Positions 1-9,707 are shown, counted from the first letter of the stretch. The stretch is 64,000 nucleotides of DNA from Nakaseomyces glabratus (GCF_010111755.1 NC_088959.1:744001-808000), one strand, 5' to 3'. Made by a program: numbers and translations. The notes: generated from the sequence alone by a model not told the origin.

Positions 1-1
1 T

Positions 2-151
2 GAAAGTCTCAAGAAAGAACTGCAAGAAACCAAGAAAATAATTAAGCAAATGAAGAAGGCCAGTTCAAACTCAAGCCATTATGTCAACAAATCACAAAGG
101 AGATTAACAAACAAAACACATACTGAAATTCTTGCAGATTTACCAATATAA
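2..151 (+). CDS. 3' end of a coiled-coil protein, probably SPO21 (partial)
   Basis: An open frame enters from the left edge and runs 49 codons to a TAA at 149-151. The tail is rich in Lys, Glu and Gln (SLKKELQETKKIIKQMKK), which looks like the end of a coiled coil, followed by a polar Ser/Asn/Arg-rich end. In S. cerevisiae the gene just upstream of MSH2 on the same strand is SPO21/MPC70 (YOL091W), a meiotic spindle-pole-body outer-plaque protein built on coiled coils. Strand, position and composition fit that gene. The fragment is too short for me to recognise by sequence alone, so the name rests on synteny and no symbol is given. Confidence 0.6.
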   Translation, partial: ESLKKELQETKKIIKQMKKASSNSSHYVNKSQRRLTNKTHTEILADLPI

Positions 152-563
152 TTATTCTATTTTTTATACTCATATATATGCACTTTACGTAACGGATACG
201 CTTGAAACTATAATGGGCACCATAATGATAAAAGTGTCTGGTTATCAGCTCCAAATCATCGCGATGAGTTCATTGACACATTCTTTAATTCGATGAGCCG
301 ATCACTTTACGCGTTTGTTTACATTTCTTTTTTGTCATTTGCATCCATTTTCCGATTTTACGTGTCGCAGCTGAGGACTTCCCTATAATAGCCAAATCCA
401 GACTTATAACAAATTTGAGTGTTATTTTCGATCAGGAGGTTATATAACATCAGATAAACTGTCTAAAGGTGCATTCTAGCATTGATATAGGTAAACTGCT
501 AAGTATAAATTACTCCAACAAACGTTTGTGCTATTTATTGTTGGAATCAAGAAGACAGAGAAA
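152..563. other. Intergenic region upstream of MSH2
   Basis: 412 bases between the partial upstream gene and MSH2. It holds an exact MCB element at 309-314 and a PAC-type core (GCGATGAG) at 261-268, with a further CGATGAG at 291-297. No open frame of interest was seen. Confidence 0.6.
309..314. promoter_or_regulatory. MCB element (ACGCGT) before MSH2
   Basis: Exact palindromic ACGCGT, 250 bases upstream of the MSH2 ATG. This is the binding site of the G1/S factor MBF (Mbp1-Swi6). MSH2 is a G1/S-expressed repair gene in S. cerevisiae, so the site is plausible, but a six-base word also occurs by chance. Confidence 0.55.
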
Positions 564-3437
564 ATGGCATCTAATAGACCTGAATTAAAGTTTTCAGATA
601 TATCTGAAGAACGTGGATTTTATAAAAGATACGTTAAGTTACCTGAGAAGCCTTCTGGTACGGTAAGGATTGTTGATAAAGGTGATTACTATACTGCTGT
701 TGGTGATGATGCGGTGTTCATTGCAGAAAATGTGTATCACACAATGTCAGTTCTAAAGGATTGTCACGTGGATCCAGCAGTTGCTAAACAATTTAATGAA
801 CCAACCAAATATGTGACAATGTCGCTGCAGATCGTGGCTAGTTTGTTGAAACTTTGCCTTCTAGACGTTGGTAATAAAGTTGAAATCTATGACAGAAGCT
901 GGAAATTAATCAAAAGCGCTTCCCCAGGTAATATAGAACAGGTCTCCGATCTTTTAAATTTGAATATTGATGCGTCCATTGTTATTGCAAGTTTGAAGAT
1001 ACAACAAAATCCAAAAGATGCCCATGTTATATTGGGGTTGACATTCATTGATACAAGTAACTACAAAATTGGCATGATGGATATTATAGACAATGAGGCT
1101 TACTCGAACTTGGAGAGCTTTTTAATACAGTTAGGAATAAGAGAATGTCTAGTACCTGATTTATCTCAAAATGGTTCCACCAATCCAGAGTTAAAAAAAA
1201 TCACAAACGTCATTGATAGGTGTGGTTCGGTGGTTACCATAGTCCCTAATTCTGAATTTTCTAATAAAGATGTCGAGGTAGACTTGGCAAAACTATTAGG
1301 CAACGATTTAACTTTAACACTTCCTCAGAATGTATCACAACTGGCCTTGGGTGCTTGTAATGCGCTATTAAACTATCTGCAGCTATTAAGTGAACAAGAG
1401 ATGCTAGGTAAATATGAGCTTATCCAACATTCTTTAGAATCCATAATGAAACTAGACTCCTCAGCGATCAAAGCATTGAATCTTTTTCCACAGAATAATG
1501 CCACTTTCTTTACGCCAATGCAATCAGGTACAGTTGGATCAAATGGTGGCACAAAGGTTGCCTCTTTGTTCCAGTTACTCAATAACTGCAAGACAAATTC
1601 TGGTGTTAGATTATTAAATGAATGGTTAAAGCAACCTTTGACAGATTTTAGTGGTATTCAAGTTCGTCACAATCTCGTTGAATTTTTGATTGATCAATTA
1701 GAGTTAAGGCAAATATTGCAAACCGAATATTTACCTGGGGTTCCTGATATTCGTAGGTTGGTTAAAAAACTTAATAAAAATGGTACTTTAGAAGATGTTC
1801 TCAAAGTGTATCAGTTTAGTTTGAAGGTCCCAGATATCATTAATATTATTGAGTCATTCCTGGAAGATGATATCACAACAACAGATATCAAAGAATTGGT
1901 ACGTAAAACTTGGTGTGATCCATTAAAAGAATTTATGGAACCTTTAAAAAAATTTGATGAGATGGTTCAAACAACCGTCGATTTGGATGCTTATGAAGAG
2001 AATAATGAATTTATGATCCGTGTGGAGTTTAATGAAGAACTGGCTAAAGTACGTGAACAACTAACAGCCATGAGAGATGAGATAAATGCAATCCATCTAG
2101 AAGCTGCAGAAGATTTAGGATTTGATCCAAACAAAAAGTTAAAACTAGAAAATCATCACATTCACGGTTGGTGTATGAGATTGACCAGGAATGATGCAAA
2201 AGCACTACGAAACCATAAGCAGTATATTGAGCTCTCAACGGTTAAGGCAGGTATATTTTTCAGCACAAGAAAAATGAAAGAAATTGCTCAAGAGACTGTT
2301 GTACTACAAAAGGATTATGAGAGATTGCAATCATCTTTGGTCAAAGAGATTGTTTCAATTACATTAACATATACCCCTATATTTGAAAAGCTTTCGCTAG
2401 TTATTGCGCACTTGGATGTATTATGTTCATTTGCTCATGCCTCATCATATGCGCCAATCCCCTACGTTAGGCCTACGATGCATCCATTAAGTTCAGACCG
2501 CAGAACAAAACTAATGAATTCCAGGCATCCAGTACTAGAAGTTCAGGATGATGTTACATTTATTGCAAATGATGTAGATATGGCTAAAGATGTTAGTGAA
2601 TTTCAAATCATCACCGGTCCAAATATGGGAGGTAAATCAACATATATCAGGCAGGTGGGTGTCATCACTCTAATGGCACAAATTGGATGTTTTGTGCCAT
2701 GTGACAATGCTGAAATATCAATTGTGGATGCTATATTATGTAGAGTCGGAGCGGGCGATTCTCAGCTAAAGGGTGTTTCTACATTTATGGTTGAAATGTT
2801 AGAGACTGCCTCAATTTTAAAGAATGCGACATCCAACTCTCTCATTATTGTTGATGAGCTTGGAAGAGGTACTAGTACTTACGATGGTTTTGGACTTGCA
2901 TGGGCGATAGCTGAACATATTGCAAAAGAAATTAGATGTTTTGCATTGTTTGCAACACATTTTCATGAATTGACAAATTTATCTGAACAACTTCCAAATG
3001 TTAAAAACATGCATGTAATAGCGCATATCGATGAGTCAGAGAAAGCATTGAATAGTAACGACATTACTTTGTTATATAAAGTGGAGCCAGGTATTTCTGA
3101 TCGCTCTTTTGGTATTCATGTTGCTGAGGTTGTCCAATTCCCTAAAAAAATTGTAAGTATGGCAAAGAGAAAAGCCAATGAACTGGAGGAACTTAAAAAT
3201 ACTAGTAATGATCTGAAAAGAGCAAAACTGAACCCACAAGAAATTGCAGAAGGCAATCTAAAACTGAAGTGCATGCTTAAAGAATGGAAGCAATCAGTTG
3301 AGAATAAGGGATTGTTAGATGTTGAAAAATTGTCGGAAGAGGAAACTCAATTAGCAATTGAATCGTTGTTGAAAAAACTATGTGATGCAGACCATTCTGA
3401 CGATAGATACTTTTCTTACCTAAAGGAATTATTATAA
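564..3437 (+). CDS. MSH2: DNA mismatch repair protein Msh2
   Basis: MutS-family ATPase. With Msh6 (MutS-alpha) or Msh3 (MutS-beta) it recognises base mismatches and loops in nuclear DNA and recruits Mlh1-Pms1. The 957-residue product starts MASNRPELKFSDISEER, very close to yeast Msh2. The frame also opens upstream at a GTG (528), but the ATG at 564 matches the family start. The C-terminal ATPase is intact: Walker A GPNMGGKST at residues 685-693, Walker B plus following loop IIVDELGRGTST at 761-772, then the THFHEL switch motif. Length is close to S. cerevisiae Msh2 (964). It is convergent with HAL9, with about 100 bases between stop codons. An MCB element lies upstream. No sign of damage. Confidence 0.98.
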   Translation: MASNRPELKFSDISEERGFYKRYVKLPEKPSGTVRIVDKGDYYTAVGDDAVFIAENVYHTMSVLKDCHVDPAVAKQFNEPTKYVTMSLQIVASLLKLCLLDVGNKVEIYDRSWKLIKSASPGNIEQVSDLLNLNIDASIVIASLKIQQNPKDAHVILGLTFIDTSNYKIGMMDIIDNEAYSNLESFLIQLGIRECLVPDLSQNGSTNPELKKITNVIDRCGSVVTIVPNSEFSNKDVEVDLAKLLGNDLTLTLPQNVSQLALGACNALLNYLQLLSEQEMLGKYELIQHSLESIMKLDSSAIKALNLFPQNNATFFTPMQSGTVGSNGGTKVASLFQLLNNCKTNSGVRLLNEWLKQPLTDFSGIQVRHNLVEFLIDQLELRQILQTEYLPGVPDIRRLVKKLNKNGTLEDVLKVYQFSLKVPDIINIIESFLEDDITTTDIKELVRKTWCDPLKEFMEPLKKFDEMVQTTVDLDAYEENNEFMIRVEFNEELAKVREQLTAMRDEINAIHLEAAEDLGFDPNKKLKLENHHIHGWCMRLTRNDAKALRNHKQYIELSTVKAGIFFSTRKMKEIAQETVVLQKDYERLQSSLVKEIVSITLTYTPIFEKLSLVIAHLDVLCSFAHASSYAPIPYVRPTMHPLSSDRRTKLMNSRHPVLEVQDDVTFIANDVDMAKDVSEFQIITGPNMGGKSTYIRQVGVITLMAQIGCFVPCDNAEISIVDAILCRVGAGDSQLKGVSTFMVEMLETASILKNATSNSLIIVDELGRGTSTYDGFGLAWAIAEHIAKEIRCFALFATHFHELTNLSEQLPNVKNMHVIAHIDESEKALNSNDITLLYKVEPGISDRSFGIHVAEVVQFPKKIVSMAKRKANELEELKNTSNDLKRAKLNPQEIAEGNLKLKCMLKEWKQSVENKGLLDVEKLSEEETQLAIESLLKKLCDADHSDDRYFSYLKELL

Positions 3438-3538
3438 TACAACGCAGTTTTTAAACTGTTGATAACGGGAATGTTATGTAAAGCTTAAATAATTTTTTCC
3501 GGAAGAAGAAGTCCAGATGTTTAAATACGTAACGAAAA

Positions 3539-6500
3539 TTATAGGCTTTGATCCTTGTTACTGACTGAGTGCCTCGATAAGTAACTTTGAAATGGCTTGA
3601 TAAATTTGAAATCCCTATCATATAGAAAATCCTCCAATGGGAGAAGATTTCTGAAATTTTCTACATCTGCATCCGTGATGGAAGAACTAATGTTCTTTTC
3701 GTTATTATCTTTCTTATCATTGTCATCATGCACAGATTCATTCAAATTCTTATTCGAGTCTTTGTAAATTGGATAGATAATTTGGAATCCAGCACTATCT
3801 GCTGGGAATATAGAAGCGTCCTGAGATGTTGCGACTGAGGAGATACGTTCTTTACTGTTTTTCAGTAAAGAGTCTGATTCAAGAATTTTGACAGTATGAG
3901 AATTTAAATCGTTGAAAAGCTCTATAATGTGATCTTTTTCATTATTTTCTTCTTCAGTCTTTTCTGCTTCATCAACTTCCTGGAAAACACCATTTCGTTT
4001 CAGATTCTTCTTCAATCTTTCAACAGTGGTTTTTTTCACACTGATTGTATTAGCTTCGAGTTTCTCCAGGATTTCATCATAATGTTCGTAACTAAACTTA
4101 TGTTCAACTGCTAGAGGGTGATTTTCATTAAAATATTTTATGATATACTTCAACAAGTAAGTGTATATGTATAGGGATACATTCCATTTCATGTTGTAAC
4201 AGCCCAAATTCTTGAAATTCTCACCCATAATGCTGCTATGCCCCTTTATTAGCAACTCGATTAATGACGGAACTTCTAAATTCTTGGGTTTGTCGAGTTC
4301 ATCGACAACGTGCATTAAAACAACATAAATACCCGTTAAAAATGGATATATTAGGTCGTTGTATGTATGAATAACAAAATTGACACCCTGGAATATTTCT
4401 ACGAGCTTGACACTTGAAAGAATATACTGTTCCGAAAACTTTTTATAGATTTTAGGAATTTCATGGTGGGAAACTGGGAATAATTCCTGATTGTCGCGCA
4501 GTAATGAGACAATAAACATGCTTAAAATGACTACCAGATATAGATATCTCAAGTGGCAGGCCAGTACGTGTGTGCATGCCAACTCAAAAGCCAGGGCTGG
4601 GTTTTCATCAGAACTTTGAGAATATAATAATGAGATGTATTGTCTATAACTCTCTAACCGCATGCTTGGATGTAAGTTATCTTTCCATGTCTTCAGAGAT
4701 TCAAAAATCTCGAGAGCTTTACTCAATAGTCCATCGAAAGTATTGTCCAAGGTATTCCGTACTGAGAAGCAGGTTGAATATAAGCTTGACTCTATTCTTA
4801 ATAGTTTTGTGACATAGTATGATGTGAAAAAAGGAATATATTCGCAATAATTAATAATAATGGAAAGTGCTTCATGAATATCTGAAACCTGTTCACATTC
4901 TTCTTTCGTTTTGAAAATTTTTGGTAGAATATTAGTTTTAATGACTTCTAGGTAATTTTGGTCCGTTAACATATCCATGTCTTCTTCCAAAAGCATTGGC
5001 GGTCTTGATAGAGTGAACGAAAAGAGTTTATCAGTAGCAAAAAAATGCCACCACATACTTCTTTTTCGTATTTGCTCTGCCAAAGATAAATTTTTATAAG
5101 TTATTTTCTTATTCATTGACATATCAATCGTGAAGCGAACAGCAGTTGATAGAATTGTATTTGCTAGCTCAGTATTGTAGTTTGCCTGCAAGTATTTGGT
5201 CAAAAGCAGTAGTGGCAATAATGTCTTCGGCCCTGAGCAAACTGTGGATATCTTATGGTAGTAAAACATACAGTTCAGGAAGCAGTTGTTCTCTATTTCT
5301 TTCAATTCCGCAATTGAAGGATTATGTCTGTCTTTACGCAAAAATTGAGAATCCGCTGAGGTAAGCATTCTAGTTGCAAGTGCTCCCGAGCAAATAGATA
5401 CATTTAGCAACAAATGTTCTGTAAAGGTCATATTTTCACCTTTATTTTCATAGTACTTATTGGTTACTTTATAGCACTCACTAGAATCAAAGACACCAGT
5501 GACAGATGTCAGATAAGCGTTAAAGTTTTCCATAATCCTTCGCGTATGTAGTTCAGAGGGTAAGTCATAAACCTTGAATTCTACACCGTAAACACAAGGT
5601 GAGGAGAAGTCGGTGTATTGCTTGATCTGGGCAACATACCATTTGAGGCCATTCGACAATATACTATTTAATGGCTCGGCAAATTGTTCATCTGTCATAT
5701 TTTTGCAAATTTTTCGTTTCATCCAAAGTAGTTTTTGGTGAGTTAACAACGATGTGGTATATATTCTCCGTCTTGGCTTGGCCTGGTTTGTCGTATCGTC
5801 TACTTTCTCGTTTTGTTTTTGGACCATCTTATCTAATAGCCACTCAAAACGAGCAATGTTATCTATAACTGTAGACATTTTTCTATCCAGTATCTCCATT
5901 CTCTTTGCTATGTTCTCTACCGTATTCTGGTGCACAGGTTCATTATCACCATCGCTCTGTTTTTTAACTTTATGCTTAGTGCTATTAGTTTTAGCAGCAG
6001 GCTTAGGGCTCTTGTTCACCTTAGTTCCTTCACTAGAGCTTTTCCGTTTCTTCTTTGTGGGTTCGGTGATAAAGATACAATCAACACCCGCCTTGGAACA
6101 ATTGCTACATTTGTTGGTGTAGGGGCTGACCTCGTCACATTTAGTCTTCCGTTTCCTACAATATTCACAGGCTTTTGCAGCACGTCTCTTTTCCTTATGA
6201 AGCTGGCCGGGCATCTGGGAAATGTTGTTCATGTAATTGGCAGACACTGGTTGTGGTGGAAGTGGAGTACCGTTTGCATTGGCACTTGTATTGGCGTATG
6301 CAACAGAAGAACCACTCATGGGCTCCATCATAGACCTATCCATTACCTGATAACCTCCCATTTGGACAGGAATCATATTGCTCATGGGAATAGCAGCATC
6401 CAAATGTCCATTAGTGTGAGCCATCCCTTGTATTTGCTGTGCACCATAAGAAGCAGGCGTACTTGCAGCAGTGTTGCCATTATTGTTCTTTGATCCATTC

Positions 6501-6700
6501 ACATTGGGCTGAACACTAGCGTCTATGGATGGGTACCGCGTCCCACTAACTTGAATATATTGTTCTGGCAAATTGCGCTGCCAGAACGGATCGAGCATCG
6601 GAGGAGACATCTGTTGCTGTCCAGTCTGCGATTGCGGCATGGGAGTTTGTCCCGGGACATGCTGAATAGCCATTGGTGTGCCCTGATTAGGTTCTGACAT
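3539..6700 (-). CDS. HAL9: Zn2Cys6 transcription factor Hal9/Tbs1
   Basis: Fungal binuclear zinc-cluster regulator of 1053 residues. The DNA-binding motif is at residues 178-208 with spacing C-x2-C-x6-C-x9-C-x2-C-x6-C. A basic, Ser/Lys-rich linker and a short coiled region follow, then the large fungal regulatory domain. The N-terminus is low-complexity (Gln, Met, Pro, Asn). In S. cerevisiae HAL9 (YOL089C) lies next to MSH2 in this same convergent order and affects salt tolerance through ENA1. Its duplicate is TBS1 (YBR150C). Position favours HAL9, but because RPB5 from the TBS1 region is also nearby, the split between HAL9 and TBS1 is best called ortholog of both. The ATG at 6698-6700 is used, since the frame only extends one codon further to a TTG. 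Confidence 0.9.
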   Translation of the reverse strand: MSEPNQGTPMAIQHVPGQTPMPQSQTGQQQMSPPMLDPFWQRNLPEQYIQVSGTRYPSIDASVQPNVNGSKNNNGNTAASTPASYGAQQIQGMAHTNGHLDAAIPMSNMIPVQMGGYQVMDRSMMEPMSGSSVAYANTSANANGTPLPPQPVSANYMNNISQMPGQLHKEKRRAAKACEYCRKRKTKCDEVSPYTNKCSNCSKAGVDCIFITEPTKKKRKSSSEGTKVNKSPKPAAKTNSTKHKVKKQSDGDNEPVHQNTVENIAKRMEILDRKMSTVIDNIARFEWLLDKMVQKQNEKVDDTTNQAKPRRRIYTTSLLTHQKLLWMKRKICKNMTDEQFAEPLNSILSNGLKWYVAQIKQYTDFSSPCVYGVEFKVYDLPSELHTRRIMENFNAYLTSVTGVFDSSECYKVTNKYYENKGENMTFTEHLLLNVSICSGALATRMLTSADSQFLRKDRHNPSIAELKEIENNCFLNCMFYYHKISTVCSGPKTLLPLLLLTKYLQANYNTELANTILSTAVRFTIDMSMNKKITYKNLSLAEQIRKRSMWWHFFATDKLFSFTLSRPPMLLEEDMDMLTDQNYLEVIKTNILPKIFKTKEECEQVSDIHEALSIIINYCEYIPFFTSYYVTKLLRIESSLYSTCFSVRNTLDNTFDGLLSKALEIFESLKTWKDNLHPSMRLESYRQYISLLYSQSSDENPALAFELACTHVLACHLRYLYLVVILSMFIVSLLRDNQELFPVSHHEIPKIYKKFSEQYILSSVKLVEIFQGVNFVIHTYNDLIYPFLTGIYVVLMHVVDELDKPKNLEVPSLIELLIKGHSSIMGENFKNLGCYNMKWNVSLYIYTYLLKYIIKYFNENHPLAVEHKFSYEHYDEILEKLEANTISVKKTTVERLKKNLKRNGVFQEVDEAEKTEEENNEKDHIIELFNDLNSHTVKILESDSLLKNSKERISSVATSQDASIFPADSAGFQIIYPIYKDSNKNLNESVHDDNDKKDNNEKNISSSITDADVENFRNLLPLEDFLYDRDFKFIKPFQSYLSRHSVSNKDQSL

Positions 6701-7431
6701 CAAGTATCGGTCGTTATCGTGATTGCTTATTATGCAATACTGTGCTCAGATGGGCTTAAATAAAAGAAAAATTTTTTTCGATTTTATTGTTTTAGATTAT
6801 TTTATTCAGCAAAAAAACTAGTTTTACTTGTTATTTAAGCTTCACTTAAAAGAACACATTTAGTAATCGTCTCTCCGAAATGTTGCAAACGTCAACGGCT
6901 TCCTTACCAAGAATCTTATAAAACAATTAGGACCCCGATAATGGATGTGTCTTATTTGATGGCCCTCTGTCTTGCTCTTCCTCTCAGTAAAGTATTGCAC
7001 TCTGTAAGAAGTCAGAGCATCGCAAAGGAATGGGATTCAACTCGGTTGACCTGCCCACTGGCAACCTGGGGAGAGATAATAGTGAAACACAGAATGGAGT
7101 TGCGGGAATTGATTCGTCGGTGCGACGTCTAAGGATACAGTTGCGAACAATGAAGGAACTGAAAGCCCTTTGACGAGTCTCTACCCTCTCGAACCTGAAA
7201 CTCAATTCCGAGCAAGGTTCTACAGGTGGTGACAAGTGAGAAACATGGACAATAACTTGCGACCTTCGTTTCTTTTTGACTACGATTGACGGATATAACA
7301 ATTAGTGTTATTATATTGCCTTATGTAAACTTATCTACTTGAGAAGGGCAGGGAAATGTGTCAAACCATTTCACAACCGAAGCATCCTATATGTGTGGGC
7401 TTTCCAGAGCACAACAAAAAGAATGCAAAGA
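6701..7431. other. Intergenic region HAL9-MPD2
   Basis: 731 bases: the HAL9 promoter side plus the MPD2 3' side. From about 6980 to 7260 the composition is clearly more GC-rich than the flanks (about 53 percent at 7021-7080, hand-counted). It contains overlapping short frames on both strands that do not look like proteins. I could not identify an RNA gene in it. The remainder is AT-rich. Confidence 0.5.
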
Positions 7432-8154
7432 CTATAGTTCATCTACTATCTCATTAGTGGTCTCGAGCAGATTGATGAGTTCTAATTGGCCCTTGACTAT
7501 GTCTAGTTGCCCGTCATCGTTCGTTTTAAGTATTCTCTCTAGCCTTGCTCGTTCATGGACCAGATTGTTGTGCTCGAGCTCGTTGTAGTACTCTTTAATG
7601 GCGTTCAGTACTTTGTCCTGGGCTTCAATTGGACGACCCTCTATAATATCCATTAGCTGGCGTTTCATGACGTCCTTGTTAACTACCATTGTTATAAAAC
7701 CTTGCAAGGGGTTTACCGATCTGCTGCCTTCGAACCGAACGATCCTGTCATCGCTTATAGTCCATGTATTCTCACCAAATATAGCTCTCTTTACTCTCTC
7801 AAACAAAGTTGGAGTGTCTGTCACAGTAGTGTTGGCATCTAGCGTAGGTGGTTTCACCACCTCCACTATGGGATAGCCCGGTAGTCTCTTACATATGGTA
7901 GAGCCATATGTGTCACAATCAACTTCGACAAACTGTATTGGGGCATTCAGGTTGGATTCACTACTGAGCTGCTCGTCAAGTTCCTTGTACACCGACTTCA
8001 GTTTCTTGCAATGTGAACACCATTCCGTGTAGTACTTGACCACTGTATAGGTCCCATCTTTATTGGCCAAATCATAGAACTGGTCTATGGACTCGATCGG
8101 TATAATTTCCGCAAAGGCCACCGCAAGCACTGCTAAGATAAGACTGAATCGCAT
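7432..8154 (-). CDS. MPD2: Protein disulfide isomerase-like protein Mpd2
   Basis: Small ER thioredoxin-fold oxidoreductase that helps disulfide formation in secretory proteins. The 240-residue product has a clear signal peptide (MRFSLILAVLAVAFA), then a single thioredoxin domain with the active site WCSHC at residues 45-49 (C46 and C49). The cis-Pro region (LPGYPIVEV) follows. S. cerevisiae Mpd2 is somewhat longer (277) and has a CQHC-type active site. The C-terminus reads VDEL, a variant of the HDEL retrieval signal. Synteny fits: MPD2 (YOL088C) lies between HAL9 and DUF1 in S. cerevisiae. The ATG is well placed and directly precedes the hydrophobic signal. Confidence 0.93.
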   Translation of the reverse strand: MRFSLILAVLAVAFAEIIPIESIDQFYDLANKDGTYTVVKYYTEWCSHCKKLKSVYKELDEQLSSESNLNAPIQFVEVDCDTYGSTICKRLPGYPIVEVVKPPTLDANTTVTDTPTLFERVKRAIFGENTWTISDDRIVRFEGSRSVNPLQGFITMVVNKDVMKRQLMDIIEGRPIEAQDKVLNAIKEYYNELEHNNLVHERARLERILKTNDDGQLDIVKGQLELINLLETTNEIVDEL

Positions 8155-8449
8155 GCTATGGGGGAGTTAATTGCACGTTGTCTGATTGCTCTTCGTGATG
8201 GGTTCCTGTAACTGCCGTTTTATGCCTCTGATGAGCTTGAGTTCTTAAACTTAAATTTTTCACTCACTGAGAGGAAAGTAATTTAGACTTTCATTCAAAA
8301 CTAGTGTTTACTTCAGAAATTGTAAACTCTCTTTGATTTCTATATATTACAAAACAAGATACTTGCATAAATAGTCATTTATGAAAATGGGAAGAGCTTA
8401 AGTTTTAAATGTACATATTTTCCTTTTCCGTGAATGTAAGTTCGAAGGC

Positions 8450-9097
8450 TTACATACAGATTCTATAACTGGCGTAACGGCCTGCAGTTTCACTCTTTCT
8501 GATGATCTTAACAACCTCACCTCTCTTTAGACCTAGGTACAGAGCAACAGGGTCAGCTCTTTGGATTCTTGGAAGCTGGGATTCCTTCAATCTGTATCTC
8601 TTCAGCAATTCCGCTTTCTCTTCTTCATTTAATCTTATATGCTTTGGAACAAGGTCATGGTGGGTGATGTTGACGACTAGAGCAGCCTCGTGGAAGGTTT
8701 CTATGGTTGCTGGAGGGATCGAGGGCACAAGCTTCATCGCACTTGGTGTGATGTTGTTTTGGTAGATGAAGATACCAGTTTGGAATTGTTTTTCTTGAAT
8801 ATGTATGACAAAAGTTTTCATAGTCTTGACACCGACAGATGGCTCATCACAGAACTCAACCCAAAGTGTACCCATATCTGGGAACTTAGTCATGGATTCC
8901 TCTGTAGGGTTGGCTTGGAAAGACATCATCTTACGTTGTGCTCTGCCCATGGAATCACAGTATTTTACCTTGAAGTCCTCAAGTGTTAGGTCAAGCTCCT
9001 CCTGGGCAATGAAATAACCTCTGTCTCTAACCATCTCCTTCACGGTTCTAAACGTTCTCCATAATCTGGAAATACTTCTGTCGTTTTCTTGATCCAT
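8450..9097 (-). CDS. RPB5: RNA polymerase I/II/III shared subunit Rpb5 (ABC27)
   Basis: Common subunit of all three nuclear RNA polymerases, forming part of the lower jaw that contacts downstream DNA. The 215 residues equal the S. cerevisiae length. The eukaryote-specific N-terminal jaw domain ([18 protein letters not shown]) is followed by the conserved assembly domain shared with archaeal RpoH: HHDLVPKH, then [19 protein letters not shown] and the terminus [10 protein letters not shown]. In S. cerevisiae RPB5 is YBR154C, on chromosome II near TBS1, and is not between MPD2 and DUF1. Its presence here is explained by the ancestral order before genome duplication, with the opposite copy retained in this species. 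A TATA-like stretch (GTATATATAT) lies just upstream of the ATG. Confidence 0.98.
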   Translation of the reverse strand: MDQENDRSISRLWRTFRTVKEMVRDRGYFIAQEELDLTLEDFKVKYCDSMGRAQRKMMSFQANPTEESMTKFPDMGTLWVEFCDEPSVGVKTMKTFVIHIQEKQFQTGIFIYQNNITPSAMKLVPSIPPATIETFHEAALVVNITHHDLVPKHIRLNEEEKAELLKRYRLKESQLPRIQRADPVALYLGLKRGEVVKIIRKSETAGRYASYRICM

Positions 9098-9707
9098 TTT
9101 GTATATATATGTGTATGTTCTGTTTTAGTAGAATGCCTCCAAATATGCTAATCCAGTGCTTTTAAAAGGTAAAGTCCTTGTATTTTTGAATTTTCGATAA
9201 AATAAAGCTTCCAAATATAATTTGCTATAGATTCCTCGCTTTCTCAGAAGACAATGGCACAGCTCAACTCTATTATGACAACTCCTCTTACTAATCAACC
9301 TTACACAAAAGCTCCAATGATGCTAGAACTGGCTGATTTAATTGCTCGACAACTATTACCATCCATGCTTTAACTATTGCTATGCTCATCACATCTCGAA
9401 TTGATATTTTTTTTTTCAAAAAAAAAATTTTACAGTTTACCCGGACCATCTTTAGCGGACTGTATAGCGATAATGAATGCCGATGATTCTTCCAAAGTAT
9501 TGATTGCAGACATGAAATGTTGTCTGGCTCAAGTGGGGGGATGCTTGTCAGTGAATATAAATATATTTATATCTTGTATCAGGTATATATTTGTATACAG
9601 TTAATAATTCATGAATTATGCTTGAATGTTTTTGATATTTAAGGGTAGTTAAAGTTCGTAAAGTTGGTTAGACCGGTGTGAGTAGAATATATTATATGGG
9701 TTATAAG
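9098..9707. other. Intergenic region RPB5-DUF1 with possible gene relic
   Basis: 610 bases containing the RPB5 promoter, a 39-codon ATG frame on the + strand (9254-9373), a T10-C-A10 inverted repeat (9407-9427) and a further interrupted + frame up to 9604. In S. cerevisiae the gene divergent from RPB5 is CNS1, so a decayed copy could be expected here (see the separate entry). The last 100 bases are the 3' flank of DUF1. Confidence 0.5.
9254..9604 (+). pseudogene. Possible decayed gene divergent from RPB5 (speculative)
   Basis: A 39-codon ATG frame (9254-9373) begins 156 bases from the divergent RPB5 start, a normal promoter spacing. It stops and is followed, after a T/A inverted repeat, by an ATG-less continuation up to 9604. 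Fragments such as QPYTKAP, LPGPS and SSKVLIADMK faintly recall the order of features at the N-terminus of Cns1, an Hsp90 co-chaperone whose gene is the divergent neighbour of RPB5 in S. cerevisiae. The resemblance is weak and could be chance. The alternative is plain non-coding DNA. Confidence 0.2.
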
